A stretch of 64,000 bases of DNA from assembly GCA_964430505.1 (NCBI GenBank), contig CAYSGH010000005.1:40472-104471 (forward strand). The letters are read 5' to 3'. The notes below the pieces were generated by a model. It did not search any database. It worked only from the letters and a program-made list of their open reading frames with translations, and was not told where the DNA came from. Both the position numbers and the translations under genes were made by a program. Positions 16,902 through 26,213 of the stretch are shown here, piece after piece. How positions within the stretch are numbered: the stretch's first letter is position 1; every line of letters starts with the position of its first letter. This DNA comes from UBA6176 sp032119375. GTDB taxonomy: Bacteria > Verrucomicrobiota > Verrucomicrobiia > Limisphaerales > UBA9464.

Positions 16902-17852
16902 ATGCCACGAATGGGAACCAAGGTTATCAAGAAGAAGGGCATGGACGTGGAGCAGGTGGCGACCGGCGTGACGCCCCCCCCGCCCAGCATCAGCCCCGCG
17001 TTTCCGCAAAAGCCCCGCCTGACGGGCAAGAGCAAGAAGCGCGATATCCCCGAGGGGCTCTGGTCCAAGTGTCCCAGGTGCGAGTCGCTCATCTACGACC
17101 GTGAGCTGGACGACAACCTCAAGGTCTGCCCGAAGTGCGACCATCACGGCGCCATCGGGGCCCGGGAGCGCATTCATTCGCTCGTTGAGACCTGTTCCTT
17201 CGAGGAAATGGACGCGGGGATGGAGTCCGTGGACGCGCTGAAGTTCACGGGGGTGGCGTCCTATGCGTCGAAGCTGGCGGCGTACAAGAAGAAGTCCTCG
17301 TTGATGAAGGACGCCGTGGTGACGGGGGTGGGGATGATCGGGTCGCACCGCGTGGCGTTGGGGGTGATGGACTTTGCGTTCCTGGGCGGGTCGATGGGCT
17401 CGGTGGTGGGGGAGAAGCTGACGCGCTTGATCGAGACGGGGACGGACCGGGGCCTGCCGGTGGTGGTGTTTTCGACGAGCGGCGGCGCGCGGATGTACGA
17501 GGGGATGTTTTCGTTGATGCAGATGGCGAAGACGTGCGGGGCCTTGGCGTATCATGCGCGCCAGCGGTTGCCGTATGTCTCGGTGCTCGTGAACCCCTGC
17601 TATGCGGGGGTGATGGCGAGCTACGCGTCGGTGGGAGACCTCATCCTTGCGGAGCCGCAGGCCTTGATTGGGTTCGCGGGGCCTCGTGTCATCCGGGACA
17701 CCACCCAGGCCGAGCTGCCCGAGGGCTTCCAGACGGCGGAGTTCCTCCAGAAGCACGGGCTGATCGACGCCATCATCCATCGGCGCGACATGAAGGCGCG
17801 GTTGATGGGTTACCTCGACTTCATGATGGCAGGCCGACGGGCGGCGGTTTGA
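16902..17852 (+). CDS. accD: Acetyl-CoA carboxylase carboxyltransferase subunit beta
   Basis: 316 residues from ATG 16902; ATGs at 16911 and 16941 are alternatives and the latter has an AAGAAGG behind it. The protein has the AccD zinc ribbon (CPRCESLIYDRELDDN ... CPKC) after KKRDIPEGLWSK, then the crotonase-fold carboxyltransferase core with GVGMIGSHRVALGVMDFAF, GGSMGSVVGEKLTRLIE, STSGGARMYEGMFSLMQM and ASYASVGDLILAEPQALIGFAGPRV. It transfers the carboxyl group from carboxybiotin to acetyl-CoA in fatty acid synthesis; the partner AccA is not in the window. The M13 peptidase is convergent 66 bp away. Confidence 0.95.
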   Translation: MPRMGTKVIKKKGMDVEQVATGVTPPPPSISPAFPQKPRLTGKSKKRDIPEGLWSKCPRCESLIYDRELDDNLKVCPKCDHHGAIGARERIHSLVETCSFEEMDAGMESVDALKFTGVASYASKLAAYKKKSSLMKDAVVTGVGMIGSHRVALGVMDFAFLGGSMGSVVGEKLTRLIETGTDRGLPVVVFSTSGGARMYEGMFSLMQMAKTCGALAYHARQRLPYVSVLVNPCYAGVMASYASVGDLILAEPQALIGFAGPRVIRDTTQAELPEGFQTAEFLQKHGLIDAIIHRRDMKARLMGYLDFMMAGRRAAV

Positions 17853-17918
17853 CGGGATAGAGGGTAGGGGCGGCCCTCAAGGACGCGGCCAAGCCCCCCT
17901 TCCCAGGGCCTCGCGGCG

Positions 17919-19955
17919 CTACCAGATGCGCGCGCGATCCGCAGGTGCCTTGTACATGGGCGAGCCCTCCCCGATTTCCCATGCCTTGTAGAACTCGTCG
18001 AGGTTCACGTGCGGCCCGACGGCGCGGTACATGCCGGGGCTGTGGGGATCGACGGTGAGGCGACGCACCAGCTCAGCCTCGCGGAAATTGGTGCGCCATA
18101 GCTGCGACAAGCTCAGGAAGAAGCGTTGCTCCGGGGTGAAGCCGTCGATATTGCGGCGCTTGGAGGGGTCGCGTGCCAGCGCGCGTTGCAAGGCCTCGAA
18201 GGCGATGCTCGTGCCGCCGAGGTCCGCGATGTTCTCGCCGAGGGTCAGGCTGCCGTTGACCTTCTTGCCGGGCAACGGTTCGTAGGCGCCGTACTGGTCC
18301 ACGAGCTTCTGCGCCCGCGCCATGAACTCCTTGGCGTCCTCCTCCGTCCACCAGTCCTTGAGGTTGCCATCGGCGTCGAACTTCCGGCCTTGGTCGTCGT
18401 ACCCGTGGGTGATCTCGTGCCCGATGACGACCCCGATGGCCCCGTAGTTGACGGCGTCGTCGGCATCGAGGTCGAAGAAGGGGGGCTGGAGGATTCCAGC
18501 CGGGAAGACGATCTCGTTCTGGAGGGGGCTGAAGTAGGCGTTGACCGTCTGGGGCGTCATGCGCCACTCGGATCGGTCCACGGCCTTGCCGATGCGGGCG
18601 ACTTGCCGGCGCCATTCATGGGAGGCGGCGCGCCGGACATTGCCGAGGTAGTCGTCCGCCTTCACGGCAAAGGGGTATTCCCGGAACTTTTCCGGATGCC
18701 CGATTTTCTGGGTGAACTTGTCAAACTTGGCGAGGGCCTTTGCGCGGGTGGCCTCGGACATCCAGTCGAGGCGGCCCAGGCGGGCACGGAAGACGACCTT
18801 GAGGTCCCCGACGAGGGCGGCCATGCGGGCGCGCGCGGCCTCGGGGAAGTGGCGTTGGACGTACAGCTTGCCGAGGGCCTCGCCGAGGGAGCCGTCGATG
18901 ACCTTGGCGGCCCGTTGCCAGCGCGGCTCCATCTGTGGCTGGCCCGAAAGCAAGGTGCCGTAGAACTCGAAGTTCGCGTCGTCCACCTCGCGGTGCATGT
19001 ACGCCGCCGAGGACCTCAGGAGATGCCAGCGGAGGTAGGGCTTCCAATCGGCCAGCGGCCGCGACGCCAGCAGGCCGTCCATCGCCGAGAAGAAGTTCGT
19101 CTGCCCCACGTTGACCTCCGTCATGCGGCCCGCGCCGGCGGCGTCGAGGTAGGCCTTGAGCGGCAGGCGCGGGTACAGGGCGCCCAGGTTGGCGATGGGG
19201 AACTTGTTGTAGTTGGCGTTGGGATCCCGCAGCTCGACGCGCGACTTGGCCGCGCGCGCCAACGCCGTCTCGATCTCCAGCACCACGTCGGCGGCCGTCG
19301 CCGCCTCGGGACCCGGCTTGCCCGCCAGCAAGCCGAGCATCTTGGCCACGTGCGCCCGGTAGCCTTCGCGTTGCTTGGCAAAGCCCTCCGACAGGTAGTA
19401 GTCCCGGTCCGGCAACCCCAGCCCGCCCTGCACCAGCTTGAACTCGTAGATCGACGAGTTCCGCGCGTCCGGCAACACGCCCGACCCGAACAGCCCCGGC
19501 ACGTCCCGCTCGTGCAACCCGGCCAGAACCTGGAACAACCCGGTCGCGTCCTGGATCGCGTCGATCTTCCTCAGGTCGTCCGCCAACGGCTTGAACTTGA
19601 GCGACTCGATCTTGTTCGTGCCCATGGCCGACTTGAAGAACGCCCCCACCTGCGAGCCCTCCTTGCCCGATGCCTTGCCCGCCGCCGCCTCCTCCAGCAG
19701 CCCGCGGATCAGCTTCCAGTTCCGGTCCTGCAACTCGTCGAACCCGCTCCACCTCGCCTTGTCGGCCGGGACCGCGTTCGACTTCACCCAGTTGCCCGCC
19801 GCGAACCTATAGAAGTCCGCCGAGGGTTGGACGGAGCGATCCATGTGCTCCACGGAAAAGCGCGGCGTGCGGGGCAGCGTCGAGTCAATGGCGACGACGC
19901 GCAGGAGGGACGCCGCAAGGCCAAGTCGAACAAGGGCAAGGAGGGCTCGTTGCAT
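17919..19955 (-). CDS. M13 family zinc metallopeptidase (neprilysin/PepO-like), secreted
   Basis: 678 residues from ATG 19955 (MQRALLALVRLGLAAS); an in-frame ATG at 19964 adds three residues. N-terminal signal peptide, then the Peptidase_M13_N domain starting DRSVQPSADFYRFAAGNW, and C-terminal catalytic domain. The zinc site is HEITH at 513-517, and the third ligand Glu lies in GENIADLGG at about 574. VNAYFSPLQNEIVFPAGILQPPFF is the substrate-binding motif typical of M13. The protein is expected to act outside the cytoplasm on peptides. The usual length of the family (about 680 residues) is kept and all catalytic residues are intact. Confidence 0.95.
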   Translation of the reverse strand: MQRALLALVRLGLAASLLRVVAIDSTLPRTPRFSVEHMDRSVQPSADFYRFAAGNWVKSNAVPADKARWSGFDELQDRNWKLIRGLLEEAAAGKASGKEGSQVGAFFKSAMGTNKIESLKFKPLADDLRKIDAIQDATGLFQVLAGLHERDVPGLFGSGVLPDARNSSIYEFKLVQGGLGLPDRDYYLSEGFAKQREGYRAHVAKMLGLLAGKPGPEAATAADVVLEIETALARAAKSRVELRDPNANYNKFPIANLGALYPRLPLKAYLDAAGAGRMTEVNVGQTNFFSAMDGLLASRPLADWKPYLRWHLLRSSAAYMHREVDDANFEFYGTLLSGQPQMEPRWQRAAKVIDGSLGEALGKLYVQRHFPEAARARMAALVGDLKVVFRARLGRLDWMSEATRAKALAKFDKFTQKIGHPEKFREYPFAVKADDYLGNVRRAASHEWRRQVARIGKAVDRSEWRMTPQTVNAYFSPLQNEIVFPAGILQPPFFDLDADDAVNYGAIGVVIGHEITHGYDDQGRKFDADGNLKDWWTEEDAKEFMARAQKLVDQYGAYEPLPGKKVNGSLTLGENIADLGGTSIAFEALQRALARDPSKRRNIDGFTPEQRFFLSLSQLWRTNFREAELVRRLTVDPHSPGMYRAVGPHVNLDEFYKAWEIGEGSPMYKAPADRARIW

Positions 19956-20075
19956 GGAAGGCATCGTACCGAACCGCGCGCAACGGCCAAGCCCGCAGCA
20001 GGACGGGGCCACCCTCGTCCATGAGCCCGGCCTTGACTCCCCCGCCGGGCCGGGGGAGTGCTTCGGTGCATCGCG

Positions 20076-21224
20076 ATGGTTTACTTTGACTACAACGCCA
20101 CCACGCCGCCGGACGCCACGGTCGTCCGTGCGGCCGCCGACGCCGCCGCGCGCGCCTGGGGCAACCCGTCGAGCATCCATCGCGCCGGACGCGAGGCCCG
20201 CGACGTCCTCGATGACGCCCGCTATCGGCTGGCCCGGCTCTGGTCGTGCCGACCCAGCGAGGTCGTCTTCACCAGCGGCGGAACCGAGTCCGCCAACCTC
20301 GCCGTACTCGGGTCCGCCCGGCTGCGGCGCGATCGCGGACGGCACGTGGTGGCGTCGTCCGTCGAGCATCATGCCGTGCTCCACGCCGTGCAGCACCTCG
20401 TCCGGCACGAGGGCTTCGAGGCGACCTGGCTGCCCGTGGATGCCGACGGCCGCGTGGATCCCGCCGACGTTGCCCGGGCCCTGAGACCCGACACCGTCCT
20501 GGTGTCCGTCATGGCCGCCAACAACGAGGTGGGCACGGTTCAACCGGTTGGCGACATCGCCCGGATCTGCCGGGAGAAGGGCGTGTGGTTCCACACCGAT
20601 GCCGTCCAAGGCTTCGGGAAGCTGCCCATGGATTCACTCGGGTGGGCCGACGCGGACCTTGTCTCGGCCTGCGCGCACAAGGTCCATGGGCCGCGGGGCG
20701 TCGGAGCCTTGCGGGTGCGCTCCCCGCTTCTCCCCCAGCCGATCCTGCATGGGGGCGGCCATGAAAACGAGCGGCGCGCCGGCACGGAGAACCTCCCCGG
20801 CATCGTGGGCTTGGTGGAGGCCTTCGAGCGATTCACGCCCGAGCCGGTATTTCCACCCGGGCGGCTTCGCGCCCTGACCGAGCGATTGGCGGAAGGGGTC
20901 CTTGCGGTTCCCGGCGTGCATCGGCGCGGCGCCGTCCATGCGCGCCTGCCCAACACCGTCGCCTTCTCGGTGGAGGGGGCCGACGCGATCTCGTTGCTGG
21001 CGAACCTGGACCTGGCGGGGATTTGCGCCTCCAGCGGCTCGGCGTGCTCGGCGGGCTCCCTGGAGCCCAGCCACGTGCTCGCAGCCATGGGCGTGCCGCG
21101 CGACCAATGTTCCTCGCTCGTACGATTCAGCCTCGGCCGGGAATCGACGGACGCAGACGTGGATGTGGCGTTGGAGGCATGGCCAGGGGTGGTCTCCCGC
21201 GCCCGGGGGCGTCCCGGAGGGTGA
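20076..21224 (+). CDS. Cysteine desulfurase (NifS/IscS-like, PLP enzyme)
   Basis: 382 residues starting MVYFDYNATTPP; an in-frame codon at 20058 is less likely. It is a class V aminotransferase-fold enzyme. Seen in order: GNPSSIHRAGREARD, VVFTSGGTESANLAVLG (PLP phosphate), SSVEHHAVLH (stacking His), NNEVGTVQP, FHTDAVQGFGK, SACAHKVHGPRGVG (Schiff-base Lys), GGGHENERRAGTENLPG and CASSGSACSAGSLEPSHVL carrying the active-site Cys loop. It releases sulfur from cysteine for Fe-S clusters or thiolation. No iscU, suf or mnmA neighbour is present. It is divergent from the M13 gene across a spacer of about 120 bp. Confidence 0.95.
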   Translation: MVYFDYNATTPPDATVVRAAADAAARAWGNPSSIHRAGREARDVLDDARYRLARLWSCRPSEVVFTSGGTESANLAVLGSARLRRDRGRHVVASSVEHHAVLHAVQHLVRHEGFEATWLPVDADGRVDPADVARALRPDTVLVSVMAANNEVGTVQPVGDIARICREKGVWFHTDAVQGFGKLPMDSLGWADADLVSACAHKVHGPRGVGALRVRSPLLPQPILHGGGHENERRAGTENLPGIVGLVEAFERFTPEPVFPPGRLRALTERLAEGVLAVPGVHRRGAVHARLPNTVAFSVEGADAISLLANLDLAGICASSGSACSAGSLEPSHVLAAMGVPRDQCSSLVRFSLGRESTDADVDVALEAWPGVVSRARGRPGG

Positions 21225-21613
21225 GGCTGGCAGGATATTGGCCGACGGGGTTGGCAGGGACGCCCTGGTCGTGCCACGGGTCGGCGGGTACCGCCGACGC
21301 GCCCGGCCATACGCCTCGCAAGTGCCTGCCCTGCAACCCAATCGTAACGCTTGGAACGGTTTCCGGTGAATCGATTTCACCGTGGAGCCGCCGTCTTGGC
21401 ACGACGATGGCTAACGATGGGGGCGTCCGAAGCCTGAGTGGGCGACGGACATTGGTTATCGCATAGGTTCGGGGGCTTCGCAGGCAACTGCGGGGCCCCC
21501 GATGAGCGTTCGGGGGTGGCACCGCGACGCTGTCGGTGCGACGAGCCCCCCGGGGGGGCATTGCACGAATTCGGTCAACGCGCGCACGAAGCGCCGGGCC
21601 AACCCACGGTGGC
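21225..21613. other. Intergenic, 389 bp
   Basis: No gene is supported. A perfect short hairpin GTCGGCG-GGTAC-CGCCGAC lies at about 21279-21297, and a second stem-like segment (GCACCGCGACGCTGTCGGTGC) lies near 21519. No poly-T follows either. Confidence 0.5.
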
Positions 21614-22747
21614 TCAGCGACCGAAGCCCGCCGCCGCCTTGCCGTCGTCCGTAAGCTTGCCCGTGGACCACAGCAGGCCGCGCGCGAGGAGGTCGAGGAC
21701 GGCGGGGTCCTGCAAGGTGTGGTTGTAATGGCCGATGGTGGTGCCAAACACGCGGCCCTTGCCGAACTGGTTCACCCACACGTTGACCTCGGCCTTCTTG
21801 GTTTCATGGGACCAACCCGTGGCGAGGGGCGTGGCGGTACGTTCCACGGCGGCGATGTTGTAGAGCTCCTCCTTGGGCGTCTGCCACGTGGCGGGGAAGC
21901 CCTTCATGACGGGGTGCGCCGGCGCGACGTTGGTCATGGCATAGGCGAAGTGGGACCCGTGGCCATGGCTGGTCACCCCGACAAAACGGAACCAGTCGTT
22001 CGTGGGCGCACGGTAGCAGTGCATGGCGCAATGAATCACCACGGCGGGAACTCCCTCCCGATGCGGCCGCACGATGCGCTCCAGCCAGTCGAGTTCCTTC
22101 TCGTCCGCAAAGCACTCGTTGTGCAGCACCACGTCGTACTTCGCGGCCCAGTCCTCCGCCTTGTACACCGACACCTTGTGCTTCGTGCCCGTCTGGCCCG
22201 GGTCCATCACGACGTCCCATCCGATGTTGACCCGGGCCGAGAGGCCCTCGGTGAGGATCTTGGCCTGGCCGGGATAGTCGTGGCAGCAGCCGCCGGTGAT
22301 CAGCAACCCGCGCAAGGGGCGGGTCGTGCCCGGCTTGCGCTTGTAGGAAATCAACGCGATGCCGCCCTCCGACGACAACGCCGCCGGCCGGTCGCCCCCC
22401 TGGATGTTGAGCGCGAGCTTCCACCCGTCCGCCGTCGTGTTGGCCAACCCCACCAACGTCCGGCCTTGGTTGCGTCCCTCGACCTCCGTGATGTCGATCC
22501 GCGCCGGCGTCACCGATGCGTCCAGCTTCACCGTTCCCTTCGCCGTGTTGTCCCCCATGCGGAACGTGTACTTGTCGCCGGAGATCTCCATCTCCGCCTC
22601 GAGCAGGTTGCCGTCGGTGATGGCGTTGCCGTCCACCTCGACGGATGCGTGCAACCACGTCCCGGCGAGGTCGGAAAGCTGGATGGCAAGGGCACGACCG
22701 GCGATCAGGGACGCCGCGACGCAGGCAAGGGTGAGGAAGCGCATCAT
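21614..22747 (-). CDS. Secreted protein with TIGR03067 and ThuA domains
   Basis: 377 residues starting with MMRFLTLACVAASLIAGRALA, a signal peptide. Residues 24-130 match the planctomycetal TIGR03067 domain (LAGTWLHASVEVDGNAITDG, SGDKYTFRMG, ISYKR-like tail). The rest is a ThuA-type domain: LLITGGCCHDYPGQAKIL, AKYDVVLHNECFADEK, GVPAVVIHCAMHCYRA, MTNVAPAHPVMKGFP and FGKGRVFGTTIGHYNHTL. ThuA-like domains are linked to carbohydrate, especially trehalose or 3-keto-sugar, use; the biochemical role is uncertain. It closes a four-gene minus-strand series (83 bp from the S9 peptidase) that also holds DUF1080 and DUF6797 proteins. Confidence 0.85.
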   Translation of the reverse strand: MMRFLTLACVAASLIAGRALAIQLSDLAGTWLHASVEVDGNAITDGNLLEAEMEISGDKYTFRMGDNTAKGTVKLDASVTPARIDITEVEGRNQGRTLVGLANTTADGWKLALNIQGGDRPAALSSEGGIALISYKRKPGTTRPLRGLLITGGCCHDYPGQAKILTEGLSARVNIGWDVVMDPGQTGTKHKVSVYKAEDWAAKYDVVLHNECFADEKELDWLERIVRPHREGVPAVVIHCAMHCYRAPTNDWFRFVGVTSHGHGSHFAYAMTNVAPAHPVMKGFPATWQTPKEELYNIAAVERTATPLATGWSHETKKAEVNVWVNQFGKGRVFGTTIGHYNHTLQDPAVLDLLARGLLWSTGKLTDDGKAAAGFGR

Positions 22748-22830
22748 GGAACGCCGCAAGGCTGGCCACGCGCCGCCGGTTTGGAAGGGAATTCTTTGGG
22801 CACGCCCCGGCCGCATCGTGCCACCGAGCG

Positions 22831-25473
22831 TCATTCCCAGCGCGGCTCGCGGCCGTGCAGGTGGCGAACGAGGTGATCCATGCGCCGCCGCGACCCGTAG
22901 GGCGTCTCCGCCGCGCCATGCCCGGTGCCGGGCATGACCAGCAGGTCGAAGTCCTTGTCCGCGCGGACCAACGCCGCCGCCACCTGGTGCGTGCTCGCCG
23001 GGTCCACGTTGGTGTCCACCTCGCCCACGATCAGCAAGATCCGTCCCTGGAGCCGATGCGCCTGTTCGGCGTTCGACGAATCCGCGTAGTGCGGCCCCAC
23101 CGGCCAACCCATCCACTGCTCGTTCCACCAGATCTTGTCCACGCGGTTGTCGTGGCATCCGCAGTCGCTCACCGCCACGCGGTAGAAGTCCCCGTGCGCG
23201 ATCAACGCCCGGGCCGCGCTCTGCCCCCCGGCGGACCCGCCGTAGATCCCCACCCGCGACAGGTCCATCCACGGACGCGTCCGCGCCGCCGCTCGGAGCC
23301 ACGCGATGCGGTCGGGGAATCCCGAGTCCCCGAGGTTTTTCCAGCAGACGTCGTGGAACGCCTTGGAGCGATGGTTCGTCCCCATGCCGTCGATCTGGAC
23401 CACGACGAAACCCAGCTCGGCGATGGCATGTTGGCGCGTCAGGCGGCCGAACTCCTTCGGCACGAACGCCCCCTGTGGACCGGCGTAGATCTCCTCCACG
23501 ACCGGGTAGCGGCGCGAGGGATCGAAGTTCGATGGCTTGATGAGGATGCCGTGAATGGGGGTGGAACCGTCGCGGCCCGGGGCGACGAACGGCTCCGGCG
23601 TCGTCCAGCCCGCCGCCACCAATGCGGACGCATCCCCACGCTCCAGCGTCGCCACCCGCCCGCCGTCGGACGCGCGCCGCAGCTCGGTTACAGGCGCTTG
23701 GTCCACGCGCGACCATGTGTCCAGGAACCACGTTCGCCCCGGCGAGAACTGGACCGAGTGGGTGCCGTCGGCCTCGGTCAGGACGACCATGCCGGTGCCG
23801 TCAAGATTCACCCGGCAGAGGTGGAGGAAGTACGGGTCTTGGCCGGGCCGCACGCCGCTGGCGAGGAACCACACCTGACGGGCGGCCGCGTCCACGTGCT
23901 CAACCCGGCGAACCACCCATTCGCCCCGGGTGACCGGGTTCTTGGGGCGGCCGGTGGCGACATCATAGAGCCACAGGTGACACCAGCCGTCGCGCTCGGA
24001 CATCCACAGCAACTCGCCCGTCCCGGGCAGCCACTCGCGCCAGGTCTTGTTGGTCCAGTCGATGAACGTGCGCGAGGCCTCGTCCACCACCGCGCGGGGC
24101 TCGATCTCACCCGGGGGCTCGCCCGCCGCGCCGCCCGACGCCGTTCCGGGCGACGGGAGCTTCACGCCGAGGATGCGGTAGGCTTGGTGGCCGCGTTGGT
24201 TGTAGTCGAAGTAGAACTCCCGCCCGTCGGGCGACCACCGCACGTCGATGTCCCCGGACTCGGTGAAGGGGTTGGGATACAGGGTGTCGGCGACGTTCCA
24301 CTGTCGCTGGTCCGAGACGGTGAAGACGCGGAGGACGGGCTTGGGCAGGTCGTCCCCGGGCTTGAGGTAGCGTTGCTCGTGGAGGCGAGGCTGGACTTGT
24401 CCCTTGGGTGCCGCCTCGACCATGTGGACGAGGCGCTCGCCCCCCTTGCGCACGCGGCGGGCCACGACGGCCGAGGAGTCGGGGGCCCACGAGACGTCCG
24501 GGGAGTAGGCGTTGGTCCCGTTGCCGTCGCGGCTGAGGGCCACGGCAGGCCCGCCGTTTGCCGGACGCAGGTGCAGGTTGTGGTCCTGGACGAAGGCGAC
24601 CCACTGACCGTCCGGAGACTGCCCGCGTTCCGGCGAGATCTTGGGCGCGATGCGTGCGGGCGGGGTCGGGGTCGGGGCGTCGGCCTTTTGCGTCGGGACT
24701 GCGGGTGGCGCGGGCCTTCCCTCCTCGATGACGGCCCGCCGGCCCGTCGCGTCGGCCTCGAACACGGCCAGCGTGTTGCCCAGCTTGTCCGTCACCAGCC
24801 ATGCGTGGCCCTCGAACGTGTGCTGGCTGCGCTCCTGCCCGGGACGCAGGCGGCCGTACGACCGGCGTTCGCCCTCGGCATCCAGCCAGAACACCTCGGC
24901 GTCGTCGCGGGTTTGGTTGACGAACGTGATCGAGGTCTCGTCGCCCGTGCGACGCGACCGCCGAGGGACGCGGCCCTGCACCGCGGGCAGGGGAGCCTCC
25001 GGTTGCTCGTTTGGGACCAAGGCGTGGTCGGCGAGCCGCAGGCGCCAGCGCTTCCCGGCGAGTCGCAGCCGCGCGTGGGCACCGTCGGCGTCCACCTCGA
25101 TGGATTCGGGCATGGCGCCGGCGTCGGGGGGCGCCGTCCCGGTCGCCTGGCCCACGGCCGCGCGAAGGCGGCGAAGGTCCATCAAGGGTTCCCGTCCGCC
25201 CGTTGTCGCGTTCACCCGGACGAACTCGACCAAGCCCGGGCCGGTCTCGACGCGGTACCAGAAGTTGGAGGGATTGAACCACTCGGGCCGGACCCGCGCC
25301 CGGAAGACCTTGTTCTCGGTGCGTTGGGCAAGGGATTGGGCTCGGTCGTAGTCGGCCTTGGATCCTTGGGCGAGCACGGGCCGGGACACGACCAACGCGG
25401 CCGCAAGGGAGATCCATGCGGCCAACGCGCCAAGGGGTCGGCCCTCCGGCCAGCAACAAGACGGGGCGATCAT
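22831..25473 (-). CDS. S9 family prolyl oligopeptidase (dipeptidyl peptidase IV-like)
   Basis: 880 residues from ATG 25473 (MIAPSCCWPEG), with a signal peptide-like stretch ALAAWISLAAALVVSRPVLA. The N-terminal ~600 residues form a DPP IV-type propeller (ISPERGQSPDGQWVAFVQDHN, DVSWAPDSSAVVARR, IDVRWSPDGREFYF). The C-terminal alpha/beta-hydrolase domain begins near residue 640 (DGSTPIHGILIKPSNFDPSRRYP). Catalytic Ser747 in YGGSAGGQS, Asp820 in GEVDTNVDP and His852 in GTGHGAAE are all present. It is predicted to be periplasmic and to cut oligopeptides. Its start lies 65 bp from the DUF1080 gene stop. Confidence 0.9.
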   Translation of the reverse strand: MIAPSCCWPEGRPLGALAAWISLAAALVVSRPVLAQGSKADYDRAQSLAQRTENKVFRARVRPEWFNPSNFWYRVETGPGLVEFVRVNATTGGREPLMDLRRLRAAVGQATGTAPPDAGAMPESIEVDADGAHARLRLAGKRWRLRLADHALVPNEQPEAPLPAVQGRVPRRSRRTGDETSITFVNQTRDDAEVFWLDAEGERRSYGRLRPGQERSQHTFEGHAWLVTDKLGNTLAVFEADATGRRAVIEEGRPAPPAVPTQKADAPTPTPPARIAPKISPERGQSPDGQWVAFVQDHNLHLRPANGGPAVALSRDGNGTNAYSPDVSWAPDSSAVVARRVRKGGERLVHMVEAAPKGQVQPRLHEQRYLKPGDDLPKPVLRVFTVSDQRQWNVADTLYPNPFTESGDIDVRWSPDGREFYFDYNQRGHQAYRILGVKLPSPGTASGGAAGEPPGEIEPRAVVDEASRTFIDWTNKTWREWLPGTGELLWMSERDGWCHLWLYDVATGRPKNPVTRGEWVVRRVEHVDAAARQVWFLASGVRPGQDPYFLHLCRVNLDGTGMVVLTEADGTHSVQFSPGRTWFLDTWSRVDQAPVTELRRASDGGRVATLERGDASALVAAGWTTPEPFVAPGRDGSTPIHGILIKPSNFDPSRRYPVVEEIYAGPQGAFVPKEFGRLTRQHAIAELGFVVVQIDGMGTNHRSKAFHDVCWKNLGDSGFPDRIAWLRAAARTRPWMDLSRVGIYGGSAGGQSAARALIAHGDFYRVAVSDCGCHDNRVDKIWWNEQWMGWPVGPHYADSSNAEQAHRLQGRILLIVGEVDTNVDPASTHQVAAALVRADKDFDLLVMPGTGHGAAETPYGSRRRMDHLVRHLHGREPRWE

Positions 25474-25538
25474 GATGCGTCCATGATGGATCCCCGGGCC
25501 CGGGCGTGTCGCGCCCCAAACGAACGGGCGACGCGAGA

Positions 25539-26213
25539 CTACCGTTCCTGGACGCGGACGTTGCGCCAGCGGACGGAGAGCTCGTTGGTCCGCTTGCCCA
25601 CGCCGTGGACCTGCAGGGCGATGAAGCCCGATGGGGTGAGGCCATCGCGGAGGTCGGCGGCAGGCACGCCGTTGAGCCAGGTGCGGATGCGGTCGTCGAG
25701 GCATTCGATGCGCAGGGCGTTCCATGCACCCGGCTTGAATGCGGCCCGCGCCGCCTCGTTCGTCTTGAGGTCCACCAACCAACCGCGCCGGCTCTCGTCG
25801 AAGATACCGCCGGTCCAGGCACGGGCGCTGGGATCGATCTCGACCTGGTAGCCGTGGACGCGCCCGGCGGGGATGGTGTTGGTGCGGCCCTTCCAGACGA
25901 CGCGCTTGGGTGCGTCATGGCATTCGCTGCGGACCTGGATGCCGGAGTTGAGGCCGGCCTGGGGCAGGAACTCCAGCTCCAGGACGAAGTTGGTGTAGGA
26001 ACGGGCGGTGCAGAGGAACGAGTTGGGCGTGCCCGGCGTGGCGTGGCCGACGATCTCGCCGTTCTCGACGGCGTAGCGGGCCTTGCCCCCGCGCTGCACC
26101 CAGCCGTCCAGGTCGCGGCCGTTGAACAACGCGACGGGCTCGCCCGCCCCGGCTTCCAAGGCCGAGGCGAGCGAGCCGATGACGGCGACGATGGCGAAGC
26201 CTCCGCAGGTCAC
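25539..26213 (-). CDS. DUF1080 (3-keto-disaccharide hydrolase domain) secreted protein
   Basis: 224 residues with GTG start at 26213, overlapping the stop of the upstream gene by GTGA; the first residues MTCGGFAIVAVIGSLASALEA form a signal peptide. The family fold (concanavalin-like) is marked by ALFNGRDLDGWVQRGG, AVENGEIVGHATPG, YTNFVLELEFLPQAGLNSGIQVRS, HGYQVEID and WNALRIECLDDRIRTWLNGV, plus GFIALQVHG. DUF1080 members hydrolyse 3-keto-glycosides or act on sugars. Translational coupling to the DUF6797-type gene suggests the two act together outside the cytoplasm. Confidence 0.9.
   Translation of the reverse strand: MTCGGFAIVAVIGSLASALEAGAGEPVALFNGRDLDGWVQRGGKARYAVENGEIVGHATPGTPNSFLCTARSYTNFVLELEFLPQAGLNSGIQVRSECHDAPKRVVWKGRTNTIPAGRVHGYQVEIDPSARAWTGGIFDESRRGWLVDLKTNEAARAAFKPGAWNALRIECLDDRIRTWLNGVPAADLRDGLTPSGFIALQVHGVGKRTNELSVRWRNVRVQER

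Noticed and set aside
17919..20609. 896-codon frame ending with the M13 peptidase
   Set aside because: The extra N-terminal part overlaps the cysteine desulfurase gene on the other strand; the signal peptide begins at 19955.
21279..21297. Short hairpin in the 21225-21613 spacer considered as terminator
   Set aside because: There is no following T run and it lies more than 50 bp from the stop.
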